Assembly (NCBI GenBank): GCA_963677325.2
Contig: CAXXGM010000014.1
Span: forward strand, 124,001 to 188,000
Reading direction: 5' to 3'
Origin: G963677325 sp963677325
GTDB taxonomy: Bacteria > Bacteroidota > Bacteroidia > Bacteroidales > Prolixibacteraceae
DNA: 64,000 nucleotides
The notes below the pieces were generated by a model. The model ran no database searches, was not told the origin of the DNA, and worked only from the letters and a program-made list of their open reading frames with translations. This document shows positions 42,235-50,836 of this stretch, one piece after another. The position numbers and the translations under genes are program-made. The stretch's first letter is position 1. Every line of letters starts with the position of its first letter.

Positions 42235-44343
42235 CTAAACAGGAAATGAAATGATAAACCGGCTCCCTTTCCCGTATTCAGATTTGACTGATATTTTCCC
42301 GTTCAGCATTTCCATTAGTTTTTTACTGATTGATAAGCCCAAGCCCGAACCTTCAAACTTACGGGTAAGGTTATTCTCAAGCTGCACAAATGGATTGAAA
42401 AGCAGATCGATATCTTCTGGTTTAATACCAATGCCGGTGTCTGAAACCTCAACACTGAGACTCCCCTTTTCCCTGAAACATCGGATGCTGACAGAACCCT
42501 TTTCCGTAAACTTGACAGCATTATTAATGATATTCAGAATAATCTGATGCACTCTCTTTCGATCACTTTTTATTTCACCGATTTCTGGTACGGTTACAAA
42601 ATGAATAGGAAGATTCTTACTTACAGCAAAAGGCCAGATCATTTCCACGACCTCCGCTATCACATCCTGCACATTAAATGTCTGAAGATTTGGTTTAAGT
42701 TCTCCGGCCTCAATTTTGGAAATATCAAGAATATCGTTTATCAGCGAAAGTAGGTGATAACCACTGAATTGAATCATTTTGATCTGTTTTTTTTGTTCGT
42801 CATTCAGCGGTCCGGGTAATTGCTGCATGAGAATTCCACTGAATCCGATAACAGAATTCAAGGGTGTGCGAAGCTCATGTGACATGTTAAGGAGGAAGGT
42901 TGTCTTAAGGCGGTCCGATAATTCAGCCCGCTCCTTGGCTATTTTAAGCTCCTGATTGTTCTCCATAAGCTTACGCGAATGTATTTCAAGCTCCTTCGAC
43001 TGAATTTCAAGCATACGGTATTGTTCGTCGATTCTGCTTGAAAAATCATTTAGTTTTTGGAAAGAGAGAACCCTGTTCAGATTGGCATTCAACCTGAACC
43101 GCATTTCTTTTGTCATCTTAACGGCAAACGAAGAGAAAAAAGTATCGGCAAATAAAATAACGGCTCCTATTATGATCTTGTTCTCCAGAAAAGGGAGGCA
43201 CAGTATTTCTTTGGAATTGAATTCTTCTGCAAAGAACGGAAGACTTGAACTATTTTCACCCGAAACCTCCAGATGAATAATTTTTCTTTCAGAAAATAAT
43301 TTGCCGATCGGTCCATGAATAACAGGATTGTCGATCTGAGTATTCCATCCGGCATTTATCCCCCCGGTTTCATAAAGAAGTAATTTTGAATGATCCGAAT
43401 TACGCAAATAAACTGCACCGGCTGTACTTTTCGTAACAGAGAGGATATCATTCAGCATTTTATTGCAGAAGGACTTAATATCATTTTCACTGAGCAATGC
43501 AGAAGCAATTTTGGAAATTTCATCTTTTATTAAAATTTCTTCTTCAATAGAGGCTGCCAGGTTGTTGAATGCTGAAGCCAAAATGCCGATTTCATTTTTC
43601 GATTTGTGATTACTTCTTAAATTGTAATTTCCGCGCCCGTATTGAACAGTGATTCTGGTTAATTCTTTTAATGGATGAGTAATATGCCTGACAAGAAAAT
43701 AAACAATTCCAACAGTGCACAGAAAGAAAATTCCTAACACAACGGTATAATGAATGACAATTAGCCTCAACTCTTCTTTAGCATTGAAATACAATACATT
43801 AGCCTTGTTGCCACTAAAAATAATGATCGCTTCGATCCGGTCAAATAATTTTCCGCGGTAAGTAGCGTTTCTTTTGAAAATGGAATAAGACTTTTCAGTT
43901 GATCCTGATTGTTTTAGACGGATCATTTCATCGCGAAGAGGCTTCCATGACTGGAACATTTGGAAAGCAGAGTCTATATCCGATTTAGGCCCTAAATAAT
44001 TTGAGTACAATGTTTCAAATTTCTGATAGGCTCTTTTTTCATGCTGATCAATATTTTGAATCACCCTGTTCAGTTCACCGGCAGTCAGATTTTCATCCAT
44101 TCCAATATCCTTCAGAGAGCTTTCGATGGAAAGGATTTCATTTTTTACATCTCTGGATGCATTGGAAACTTTTAACGGATGGTGGTACAAAATATGAGTA
44201 TTGCTCCATAATTCCTTTATATCCATGTACCCTATCGAACCAAGCGCCAGGACAAATAGCAGCATTAATCCAAAGCTCAGTTCCAGGAGCGTCTTCAAAT
44301 TAAATCTTCTAATCATCTGAACCATAGGTTTAAATATATTCAT
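42235..44343 (-). CDS. Sensor histidine kinase with HAMP and GAF domains
   Basis: The 702-residue kinase has an N-terminal membrane segment (about 18-40), a four-helix periplasmic sensor (about 42-190) and a second membrane segment (about 195-215). HAMP is at about 215-270 (HITHPLKELTRITVQYGRGN) and a GAF domain at about 285-430. A coiled coil follows, then HisKA with SHELRTPLNSVIGFSGIL (His near 488) and HATPase with NIINNAVKFTEKG, VSDTGIGI and EGSGLGLSISKKL. No receiver domain or adjacent response regulator is seen. It has its own promoter at 44400-44432. Confidence 0.92.
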   Translation of the reverse strand: MNIFKPMVQMIRRFNLKTLLELSFGLMLLFVLALGSIGYMDIKELWSNTHILYHHPLKVSNASRDVKNEILSIESSLKDIGMDENLTAGELNRVIQNIDQHEKRAYQKFETLYSNYLGPKSDIDSAFQMFQSWKPLRDEMIRLKQSGSTEKSYSIFKRNATYRGKLFDRIEAIIIFSGNKANVLYFNAKEELRLIVIHYTVVLGIFFLCTVGIVYFLVRHITHPLKELTRITVQYGRGNYNLRSNHKSKNEIGILASAFNNLAASIEEEILIKDEISKIASALLSENDIKSFCNKMLNDILSVTKSTAGAVYLRNSDHSKLLLYETGGINAGWNTQIDNPVIHGPIGKLFSERKIIHLEVSGENSSSLPFFAEEFNSKEILCLPFLENKIIIGAVILFADTFFSSFAVKMTKEMRFRLNANLNRVLSFQKLNDFSSRIDEQYRMLEIQSKELEIHSRKLMENNQELKIAKERAELSDRLKTTFLLNMSHELRTPLNSVIGFSGILMQQLPGPLNDEQKKQIKMIQFSGYHLLSLINDILDISKIEAGELKPNLQTFNVQDVIAEVVEMIWPFAVSKNLPIHFVTVPEIGEIKSDRKRVHQIILNIINNAVKFTEKGSVSIRCFREKGSLSVEVSDTGIGIKPEDIDLLFNPFVQLENNLTRKFEGSGLGLSISKKLMEMLNGKISVKSEYGKGSRFIISFPV

Positions 44344-44399
44344 TCACCAAAAACGTTCTAAAACGGAATTTAGGTAAAAATGATGATTAGGTGGAATTG

Positions 44400-44434
44400 C
44401 AAAATTAGATACTTTGATCATATTTCGTCAAAGT
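44400..44434 (-). promoter_or_regulatory. Promoter of the GAF-domain sensor kinase, with a flanking inverted repeat
   Basis: On the minus strand TTTG (44429-44432), 21 nt, then TAATTTTG (44400-44407) match the Bacteroidota consensus. An inverted repeat ACTTTGA/TCAAAGT (44411-44417/44428-44434) overlaps the -33 box and the spacer and could be an operator. Confidence 0.75.
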
Positions 44435-44623
44435 GAAGGAATTATTTTTATCTTTTTTCTTTCAGGCCCTTTTTCAGTCTTATTAAATTCTCTACAGAGA
44501 GGCCTCATACAGACATTCAGGAAATAATCTCCCATCTGGGGATGGTTGGATGTGTGTTAAAATTCAGGTTAATCAATATTACTCTAAAACCTTTTTGACT
44601 GTAACGGGTGTTACACTTAGTAC

Positions 44624-45691
44624 TTAGTGCTTATTTCTCTTCAAGTCCTTTTTATAATTCTTTACAAATTTCCCAAATTCTTTATCTTTCTTTCGTCTCT
44701 CATCAACTGTCGATTCAAAATGCGATTTCTCTCTTTCCATTTTCAGGTAATTCTCATAAGAAGCTTTGTCAATTTCTCCTTTTTCAAGGGCTTCAAGAAC
44801 GGAACAACCGGTCTCAACGGTGTGAGTACAATCTTTGAACTTACAATTTTGAGAAAAGCCGGTGATCAGGTCGAATGTGATTTCCAATCCTCTTGCAGAA
44901 TCGGCAATACCTACTTCTCTCATCCCGGGATTGTCAACAATTATTCCGCCATTTTCCAGGATGACTAACTCCCTGTGACTGGTAACGTGTCTCCCTTTAT
45001 TTGTAGTCTGGCTAATGGTATCGGTTCTCATGATGGTCTTGCCGGAAAGATTATTTATCAGCGAGGATTTTCCAACGCCTGAAGATCCAAGCAAACAATA
45101 TGTTTTCCCTTTTTCAATACTCCGTTTTAAGGCACTGTATCCATCCTGCGACTCGTTACTTATGGCAATAATCGGAACATTTTTTATCCGGGCCTTTATA
45201 TTCCCCAATATCTCAGAAATCTGATGTTCATTTATTAAATCAATCTTACTAAGTACGATGATGGGGCTTACCTTTGATGAATGACAGATGGTCAGATATC
45301 TTTCCAGTCTGTTGATATTAAAATCCCTGTCAACAGCCTGGACCAAAAAAGCATAATCAATGTTTGTTGCAATGATCTGGATCTCTCCGGATTGCCCGAC
45401 TGCTTGCCGTTTAATAATTGAAAATCTGGGTAATATTTTATGAATAATAGCAAAATCTGATTCATAAGTTGTCAAAGCAACCCAATCACCCACAGCAGGA
45501 AAATCTTCACGACCTTTGGCCGTGAAACGCATGTTGCCAATAATTTCAGCCTCAAATTCTCCTTTATCTGTCTTGACAATATACCGCTCTTTATGTTCTG
45601 CAATAACTCTTCCAATCTCAAAATCATTGAGGTTATTGTCGGTCCTGTATCTCTCAAGTTCATTATTATATCCAAAATCTTCTAATATCAT
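44624..45691 (-). CDS. rsgA: Ribosome small-subunit-dependent GTPase A
   Basis: The ATG at 45691 gives a 355-residue protein starting MILEDFGYN. The open frame extends 26 codons further with unrelated sequence. It has an OB-fold N-terminus, then a circularly permuted GTPase with G4 VLSKIDL preceding G1 LGSSGVGKSSLIN and G3 DNPGMREVGI. A C-terminal zinc site follows with CKFKDCTHTVETGC. RsgA checks 30S maturation. The length is typical of the Bacteroidota form with its extended C-terminal helix. Confidence 0.95.
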   Translation of the reverse strand: MILEDFGYNNELERYRTDNNLNDFEIGRVIAEHKERYIVKTDKGEFEAEIIGNMRFTAKGREDFPAVGDWVALTTYESDFAIIHKILPRFSIIKRQAVGQSGEIQIIATNIDYAFLVQAVDRDFNINRLERYLTICHSSKVSPIIVLSKIDLINEHQISEILGNIKARIKNVPIIAISNESQDGYSALKRSIEKGKTYCLLGSSGVGKSSLINNLSGKTIMRTDTISQTTNKGRHVTSHRELVILENGGIIVDNPGMREVGIADSARGLEITFDLITGFSQNCKFKDCTHTVETGCSVLEALEKGEIDKASYENYLKMEREKSHFESTVDERRKKDKEFGKFVKNYKKDLKRNKH

Positions 45692-46154
45692 ATGATCTCT
45701 ATGTTGGATGATCTCTTTAATTATTAGGCACAACGTATTGTAGCAAACCGGTGCTCGCACATAACGCAAACGGCAATTTACATATTGTTTTTATTAAGGC
45801 GGGTTTTCATTCTCTGATTTCGTTTATTGATTTTATAAATCTCCAAAATTCAGTCAAGTCTCTATCATTGAACATCTTTTTGCATAGCAAAGTCGCAACT
45901 ATTTCGCCATGATATTACATAGAAAAGTCTGTTGTTCCTTTTATTTTAAAGCAAACGAGCCCAATTCTGAATTGAATCAACTGTTTTATCTTTTCAAACA
46001 TAATCATTTTTACTTAAAATCAAAAAGGCACATATGTTTTATCCCCCCTCCATTTTCACAATCCCTCTGCATGAGTTCTTTTCTTATTTTAGTAAGATTT
46101 GTAGAGACCTTATTTATTTCCTTTATTTTTACTGTAATTAAAAAACGAACGATC
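45692..46154. other. Divergent spacer before the DsrE-like gene, no gene seen
   Basis: The 463 bp between rsgA and the DsrE-like gene contain open frames only as upstream extensions of those two genes. No repeat or firm promoter was found. A TTTG at about 46097 with a weak TTCCTTTA-like element about 20 nt on could serve the plus-strand gene. Confidence 0.4.
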
Positions 46155-46607
46155 ATGAAAAAGAGTTTATTGATTTCAGTATTGGTTCTTTTTTCATCGC
46201 TAAGCGGATTTGCGCAGTTATTTTCGGGATGCGAGAATGTATCCGCTTTCAGCAAAAACAGGAAACCCGACATGGGGATTGTCATCAGTTCGGGTGAAGC
46301 CGAGACTGTCTGGAATGCATTAAGACTTGGAATTGCCGCCGAATCCAAAGGTGACAGTGTGGTAGTTTTCGTGATCAGCACAGCGGTGGATGTATTTATG
46401 AAAGATGCTGCCAGAAATAAGAACGACAGCACGAAGTTCGATATCCGAAAGGCCAGCATTGAATTTCTCTCCAACGGTGGAGATATTTATACTTGCGCTA
46501 CCTGCGCCAAAATGAGAAACACCGAGAATGTGGAAATGTGCACCATCACCTCTATTTTCGACCTCTACGGAATCATAAAACAAAGTAAAAAAGTAGTGAC
46601 CTTCTAA
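46155..46607 (+). CDS. Secreted DsrE-like protein
   Basis: Starting at the ATG at 46155, the 150-residue protein has a signal peptide (LLISVLVLFSSLSGFAQ). A DsrE/DsrF-like sulfur-carrier fold follows: GIVISSGEAETVWNALRLG, GDSVVVFVISTAVDVF, then a CxxC pair in YTCATCAKMRN. Upstream frame sequence (82 residues) is not conserved-looking and is rejected. DsrE proteins move sulfur through Cys, and a periplasmic member with CATC may handle thiols or sulfur, which is inference. It is monocistronic. Confidence 0.82.
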   Translation: MKKSLLISVLVLFSSLSGFAQLFSGCENVSAFSKNRKPDMGIVISSGEAETVWNALRLGIAAESKGDSVVVFVISTAVDVFMKDAARNKNDSTKFDIRKASIEFLSNGGDIYTCATCAKMRNTENVEMCTITSIFDLYGIIKQSKKVVTF

Positions 46608-46745
46608 GCAAAAGAGGAATCCTGATCTGCACAAAATACGCATTAAAATCAGGTATTTACAACCTATTATTTGCCCGTAAACAGTGGTAATTTTATAATG
46701 TAATTTTTAATGAGTTCGATATATTATGAAAGAGTTTTCATGATC

Positions 46746-46776
46746 GCCCGCATACAGAACTGTATGTGGGCTTTTT
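46746..46776 (+). terminator. Intrinsic terminator downstream of the DsrE-like gene
   Basis: GCCCGCATACAG (46746-46757) pairs with CTGTATGTGGGC (46760-46771), closing a very tight loop, followed by a T-run. It is 139 nt past the stop and just before the end of the convergent MFS gene. Confidence 0.75.
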
Positions 46777-46780
46777 CATT

Positions 46781-48196
46781 TTAATCAACTCCCGCTTTTT
46801 CTTTTTCCGCATTCATTCTCAGATTTCCCCGGCTGCTTGAAAAATAAATACCTGCCAGACATATGAATCCTGAAATAATAAAAGCCAGATGAACACTGGA
46901 AATAAAGGTATTGTTCCTCACATTACTTATTTGCGTCCCGTTAAAGAAGAATGAAAAGATCAGAGTGACAATCGTCATGCTGGCCATTTGTCCGATAACA
47001 CGCATCGTAGCAGAAGTCCCGGAGGCTATTCCCAGCTGTTTCTTATCCACTGAACTCATGATGGTGTTCATATTTGGAGAGGAGAAGAGTCCGAATCCAA
47101 GTCCCATTAAAATCAGAACAATGATAATGAAATAGATAGAAGTCTGTTCGCCCAGGAAGATCAAAAGAAGAAGTCCCAAAGCAGAAATAAGCATTCCTGA
47201 AGTTGCAAGAAAATGGGGTTCGATCCTGTCAGAAAGCTTTCCGGCAATCGGGGAAAGAATAGTCATCATCAGCGGCTGTGCAATAAGAATTGTTCCGGCT
47301 GCCTGGGGAGAAAATCCTTTTATCTTCTGAAGATAGAGGCTCATCAGAAACACCAGCGAATAAGTAGCGCTGTAATTGATCAGGGCCGCAATATTGGAAA
47401 AGGCGAATAGCCGGTTTTCGGTAAAGAGAGAAATATTGAAAACCGGGTCTTCTGTTTTTAAACTTCTTACAACAAAAAGAATGAACAAAATAATTCCAAC
47501 AAATAACAAAGGCCAGCCGATTATTCGTGTCAGATTTGAGGAACCGTAAACCAGTGCAATTAGTGCAAGAGAATAAAATGAGGAACCAAGAAAATCAATC
47601 TTACCTGGTGCTTTGGGCGTATCCTGCTTTAGTTTAAAAAATACCAGCAGAACGGCAATCAAGCCAATGGGGATACAAGCCCAAAAGATACTGCGCCATC
47701 CGAGATACTGCGTCAGTATGCCGCCGATAAAAGGCCCCATAGAAAGTCCAAGATAGACGGCAGCAACGTTTAATCCCAAAACTTTTCCTCTCTCGGAAGG
47801 AGGAAAAACAGAAACAAGAATTGGAGCGCTTGTGGTCATGGTCATTGAAGCTCCTACCCCCTGGAAAATCCGCATCACGACCAGCATCGTTCCGCTTTGC
47901 GCGAATCCGCATAAAGCGGTTGCGACAGTAAAAAGAATAATTCCTGCTTTAAAAACCGGCTTTTGCCCCCTGATATCTGCAAACCGTCCGATCACCAGCA
48001 AAAATACGGCTGAGGCCAACAGATAAGAAGTGACAATCCAGCTTAAAGAGACGGCATTAAGTTCGAATTCCTTTTCGATCGCCGGCAATGCAATGTTTAC
48101 TCCGGAAATCAGAAAAGGTCCTATAAATGAGGTCAGAGTAGCAATGACTATTGCCGATCTTTGAGTTCCGTCCCAGGAAGATTTCAATAACTTCAT
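46781..48196 (-). CDS. MFS efflux transporter, DHA2-like
   Basis: The 471-residue inner-membrane protein is hydrophobic throughout with about 14 predicted segments, matching DHA2 drug:H+ antiporters. Visible motifs include ISGVNIALPAIEKEF and LSWIVTSYLLASAVF in helices 1-2, GRFADIRGQKPVFKAG for motif A, and GVGASMTMTTSAPILVS for motif C-like helix 5. It probably exports hydrophobic compounds by proton exchange. No regulator adjoins it. Confidence 0.9.
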   Translation of the reverse strand: MKLLKSSWDGTQRSAIVIATLTSFIGPFLISGVNIALPAIEKEFELNAVSLSWIVTSYLLASAVFLLVIGRFADIRGQKPVFKAGIILFTVATALCGFAQSGTMLVVMRIFQGVGASMTMTTSAPILVSVFPPSERGKVLGLNVAAVYLGLSMGPFIGGILTQYLGWRSIFWACIPIGLIAVLLVFFKLKQDTPKAPGKIDFLGSSFYSLALIALVYGSSNLTRIIGWPLLFVGIILFILFVVRSLKTEDPVFNISLFTENRLFAFSNIAALINYSATYSLVFLMSLYLQKIKGFSPQAAGTILIAQPLMMTILSPIAGKLSDRIEPHFLATSGMLISALGLLLLIFLGEQTSIYFIIIVLILMGLGFGLFSSPNMNTIMSSVDKKQLGIASGTSATMRVIGQMASMTIVTLIFSFFFNGTQISNVRNNTFISSVHLAFIISGFICLAGIYFSSSRGNLRMNAEKEKAGVD

Positions 48197-48459
48197 CCTT
48201 TTTACATTATAATTTTTCCCTTACACCAAAGAAAATTATACGTCTGCAATTTTTAAATGTTCATACCCGCCAGTAATCTGGATTAAATGTTGTAAAAATA
48301 AATTAAAAAGACCACGGAGATACTAATTTATGAGAACAAATGAATGACATATTTCCAATCACAATTTAACGCAAATGAGAAATACCAGCAAATCTCTCAT
48401 CCTCCGGCTTGCTTCATCCGATAAAAGTTGGTGCGTATTTGCCTTATATCAAAGCTGGG

Positions 48460-48530
48460 TTGTCCGTGCATTATTTGTGCATTTACTGTGCTATTTATGC
48501 ACAATAAGTGCACAGTAAGTGCACAGTAAA
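48460..48530. repeat. Inverted array of 11-bp units, CTGTGCA type (3+3)
   Basis: Three direct 11-bp units (48460-48470, 48471-48481, 48482-48492; third TTTACTGTGCT), an ATTTA loop (48493-48497), and three reversed units (48498-48508, 48509-48519, 48520-48530; TGCACAGTAAG type) form arms of about 33 bp. It lies in the 750-bp divergent spacer between the MFS and mutA genes. Confidence 0.88.
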
Positions 48531-48649
48531 TAAAACTGTGATATAGCCTTGAACATTGAATGATAAATTGAAGGGATTAAAAAAGGATGTGAATTTATAT
48601 GATTTAAATATTCTATTCCATGAAATCCGGATTTATAAATGCTGAGGTT

Positions 48650-48707
48650 GTTTCAAGGTCCCAGAGTTTCAAAGTTTCAGAAATCGCGAGTGTTGAAACC
48701 TTGAAAC
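48650..48707. repeat. GTTTCAA-word inverted repeat
   Basis: GTTTCAAGGT (48650-48659) is perfectly inverted at 48698-48707. Between them are further GTTTCA words and after them GGAAACG, giving several alternative pairings. No gene is present in the spacer around it. Confidence 0.6.
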
Positions 48708-48884
48708 ATGGAAACGTCGTTTTAAGTTCTTTCTATTTTTATATATTATTTCGCTGATTTTCGGTTTTCCTCTCCTTAATCTCTGTATCTTTTGTGCTTA
48801 AGATCCATTGAAACATTAAACCTATGTATCTTTATAACTTCTTTTTAACTGCTTTATCATTGTGTTAAAAAACATACTTCTTCC

Positions 48885-48916
48885 TGTGATAAATAAATTT
48901 TAAACCTATACCTTTG
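48885..48916 (+). promoter_or_regulatory. Promoter of mutA-mutB
   Basis: TGTG (48885-48888), 20 nt, then TACCTTTG (48909-48916) match the Bacteroidota promoter with an exact -7 element. Transcription would start about 25 nt before the ATG at 48947, which rules out the TTG at 48914 as the start codon. Confidence 0.75.
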
Positions 48917-48946
48917 CAGCGATTTTCTAATTTCTATTCTAATATT

Positions 48947-50836
48947 ATGAATGAAAAGGATTTAAATCTATTTTCAGAATTCCCTCCGGTTTCCACAGAA
49001 GCCTGGGATGCCCAAATAAACACAGACCTCAAGGGCAAAGACTACGAAAAAGCACTTGTATGGCAGACCAATGAAGGATTCAAAGTACGTCCTTACTACC
49101 GCCAGGAAAATCTTAAAGATCTGATTTTCACTGATTCACTGCCGGGGCAATTTCCTTATATCCGCGGGAAGAAAGCTCTCGGAAACGAATGGCTTGTCAG
49201 GCAGGATATCGAAGTGACTGAATTGGGCCACGCGAATGTTAAAGCCCTGGATATCCTGAACAAAGGAATCAATTCTCTTGGATTCATTTTCAGGAGCAAC
49301 CAGGAATTAACCACGGGAGATTTTAAAGAACTCTTGAAAGGTATTGATCTTGAAAAAGCAGAGGTCAATATTTCCATGCCGGGAAGAAAAAGGAGTTTAT
49401 TCAGCAGTTTCATTTCTTTCCTGAGAGAAGAAAAGATTAATCCTGCCAAATTAAAAGGTTCTATCAATTATGATCCGGTTGGCGCATATACGCTGAGAGG
49501 AAAATTCTGCAACACCGAAGCAGAGGCTTTTACCCGTTTAAAAGAAGTTCTGGATTCATTCGCAGATTATTCCAATCTCCAGATAATAAATGTAAATGGA
49601 GTATTTTTTAATAATGCCGGTTCGTCCATTGTTCAGGAACTCGGATTCTCGCTGGCCATGGGGGCTGAATATCTTACCCGCATGACAGATCAGGGTATGG
49701 ATGCAGGCGCTGTAGCCTCCAGAATGAGATTCAACTTCGGAATCAGTGGCAATTATTTCATGGAAATTGCCAAACTCCGCGCAGCCCGTATGTTATGGTC
49801 AGAATTAGTAAAGGCTTATAAACCAAAAGAAGGTGAATCAGCCGGGAAAACATTTATCCATTCTGAAACCTCACTCTGGAATAAAACCATTTATGATCCT
49901 TATGTAAACATGCTCCGCACTCAGACCGAAGCGATGTCTGCAACTCTGGGAGGAACCGATTCACTCACCGTTCTGCCGTTTGATCTGATATACGAACAAC
50001 CAACTGATTTGGCCGAACGTGTTGCCAGAAATCAACAATCTCTTTTGAAATTCGAAGCACATTTTGATAAAATTACTGATCCGTCAGCCGGTTCATATTA
50101 CATCGAAAGCCTTACTTCTTCCATCGCAGAACAAGCCTGGAAAATCTTTCTCGAAATACAGGACAAAGGAGGCTTCCTTTCCGCTTTCAATGAAGGTTTT
50201 ATTCAGTCTCAGCTAAAAGCTATGGTTGAAAAGAAACTTAAAGCCGTCGCTTCCAGACGTGAAAATATCCTCGGAGTGAATCAGTTTGCGAATGTGAATG
50301 AACAGATAAAATCAGACATTTGCCCGGCTGTTTTTGAAGTTCAGGATCTGTCACTTTCAGGAGCGGGAGTAGAAACCATCAAAATGTTCCGTGCAGCTCA
50401 ACCCTTTGAATCTTTGCGTTACTCCACGGATCAGTTCTCTGCTTTAAATCCCCGTCCGAAAGTATTCCTGCTTACCATTGGTGACCTGACCATGAGAAAG
50501 GCAAGAGCTCAATTCTCTGCCAATTTCTTTGCAGTGGCAGGTTACGAAATAATTGACAACAACGGATTCCCAACCATTGAAGAAGGCATAAAGGCTTCTA
50601 AAGCTGCTGAAGCCGACATCGTGGTCCTGTGCAGTTCCGATGATGAGTATACAGCATTTGCACCTGAAGCGTTCCGTCAGTTGAATGAGGAAGCCATTTT
50701 CGTGGTGGCCGGAGCACCGGCTTCTATGGAACAGCTCAAAGCTGGAGGAATTGAAAACTTCATCCATGTAAAGAGCAATTTACTGGAAACCTTGATCGAG
50801 TATAACAACAAACTGGGAATTAAGAAAGCAATATGA
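48947..50836 (+). CDS. mutA: Methylmalonyl-CoA mutase small (beta) subunit
   Basis: From the ATG at 48947 the protein has 629 residues starting MNEKDLNLFSEFPPVS. It has the mutase TIM-barrel fold (MGAEYLTRMTDQGMDAGAVA, FNFGISGNYFMEIAKLRAAR, TSLWNKTIYDPYVNMLRTQT). Its C-terminal flavodoxin-like domain has GDLTMRKARAQFSANFF in place of the DxHxxG cobalamin loop, so it does not bind B12, as expected for the noncatalytic subunit. It pairs with mutB, with a 4-bp overlap, in succinyl-CoA/methylmalonyl-CoA interconversion for propionate metabolism. Confidence 0.95.
   Translation: MNEKDLNLFSEFPPVSTEAWDAQINTDLKGKDYEKALVWQTNEGFKVRPYYRQENLKDLIFTDSLPGQFPYIRGKKALGNEWLVRQDIEVTELGHANVKALDILNKGINSLGFIFRSNQELTTGDFKELLKGIDLEKAEVNISMPGRKRSLFSSFISFLREEKINPAKLKGSINYDPVGAYTLRGKFCNTEAEAFTRLKEVLDSFADYSNLQIINVNGVFFNNAGSSIVQELGFSLAMGAEYLTRMTDQGMDAGAVASRMRFNFGISGNYFMEIAKLRAARMLWSELVKAYKPKEGESAGKTFIHSETSLWNKTIYDPYVNMLRTQTEAMSATLGGTDSLTVLPFDLIYEQPTDLAERVARNQQSLLKFEAHFDKITDPSAGSYYIESLTSSIAEQAWKIFLEIQDKGGFLSAFNEGFIQSQLKAMVEKKLKAVASRRENILGVNQFANVNEQIKSDICPAVFEVQDLSLSGAGVETIKMFRAAQPFESLRYSTDQFSALNPRPKVFLLTIGDLTMRKARAQFSANFFAVAGYEIIDNNGFPTIEEGIKASKAAEADIVVLCSSDDEYTAFAPEAFRQLNEEAIFVVAGAPASMEQLKAGGIENFIHVKSNLLETLIEYNNKLGIKKAI

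Noticed and set aside
45909..46154. N-terminal extension of the DsrE-like gene
   Set aside because: The ATG at 46155 gives a normal signal peptide; upstream residues resemble translated spacer.
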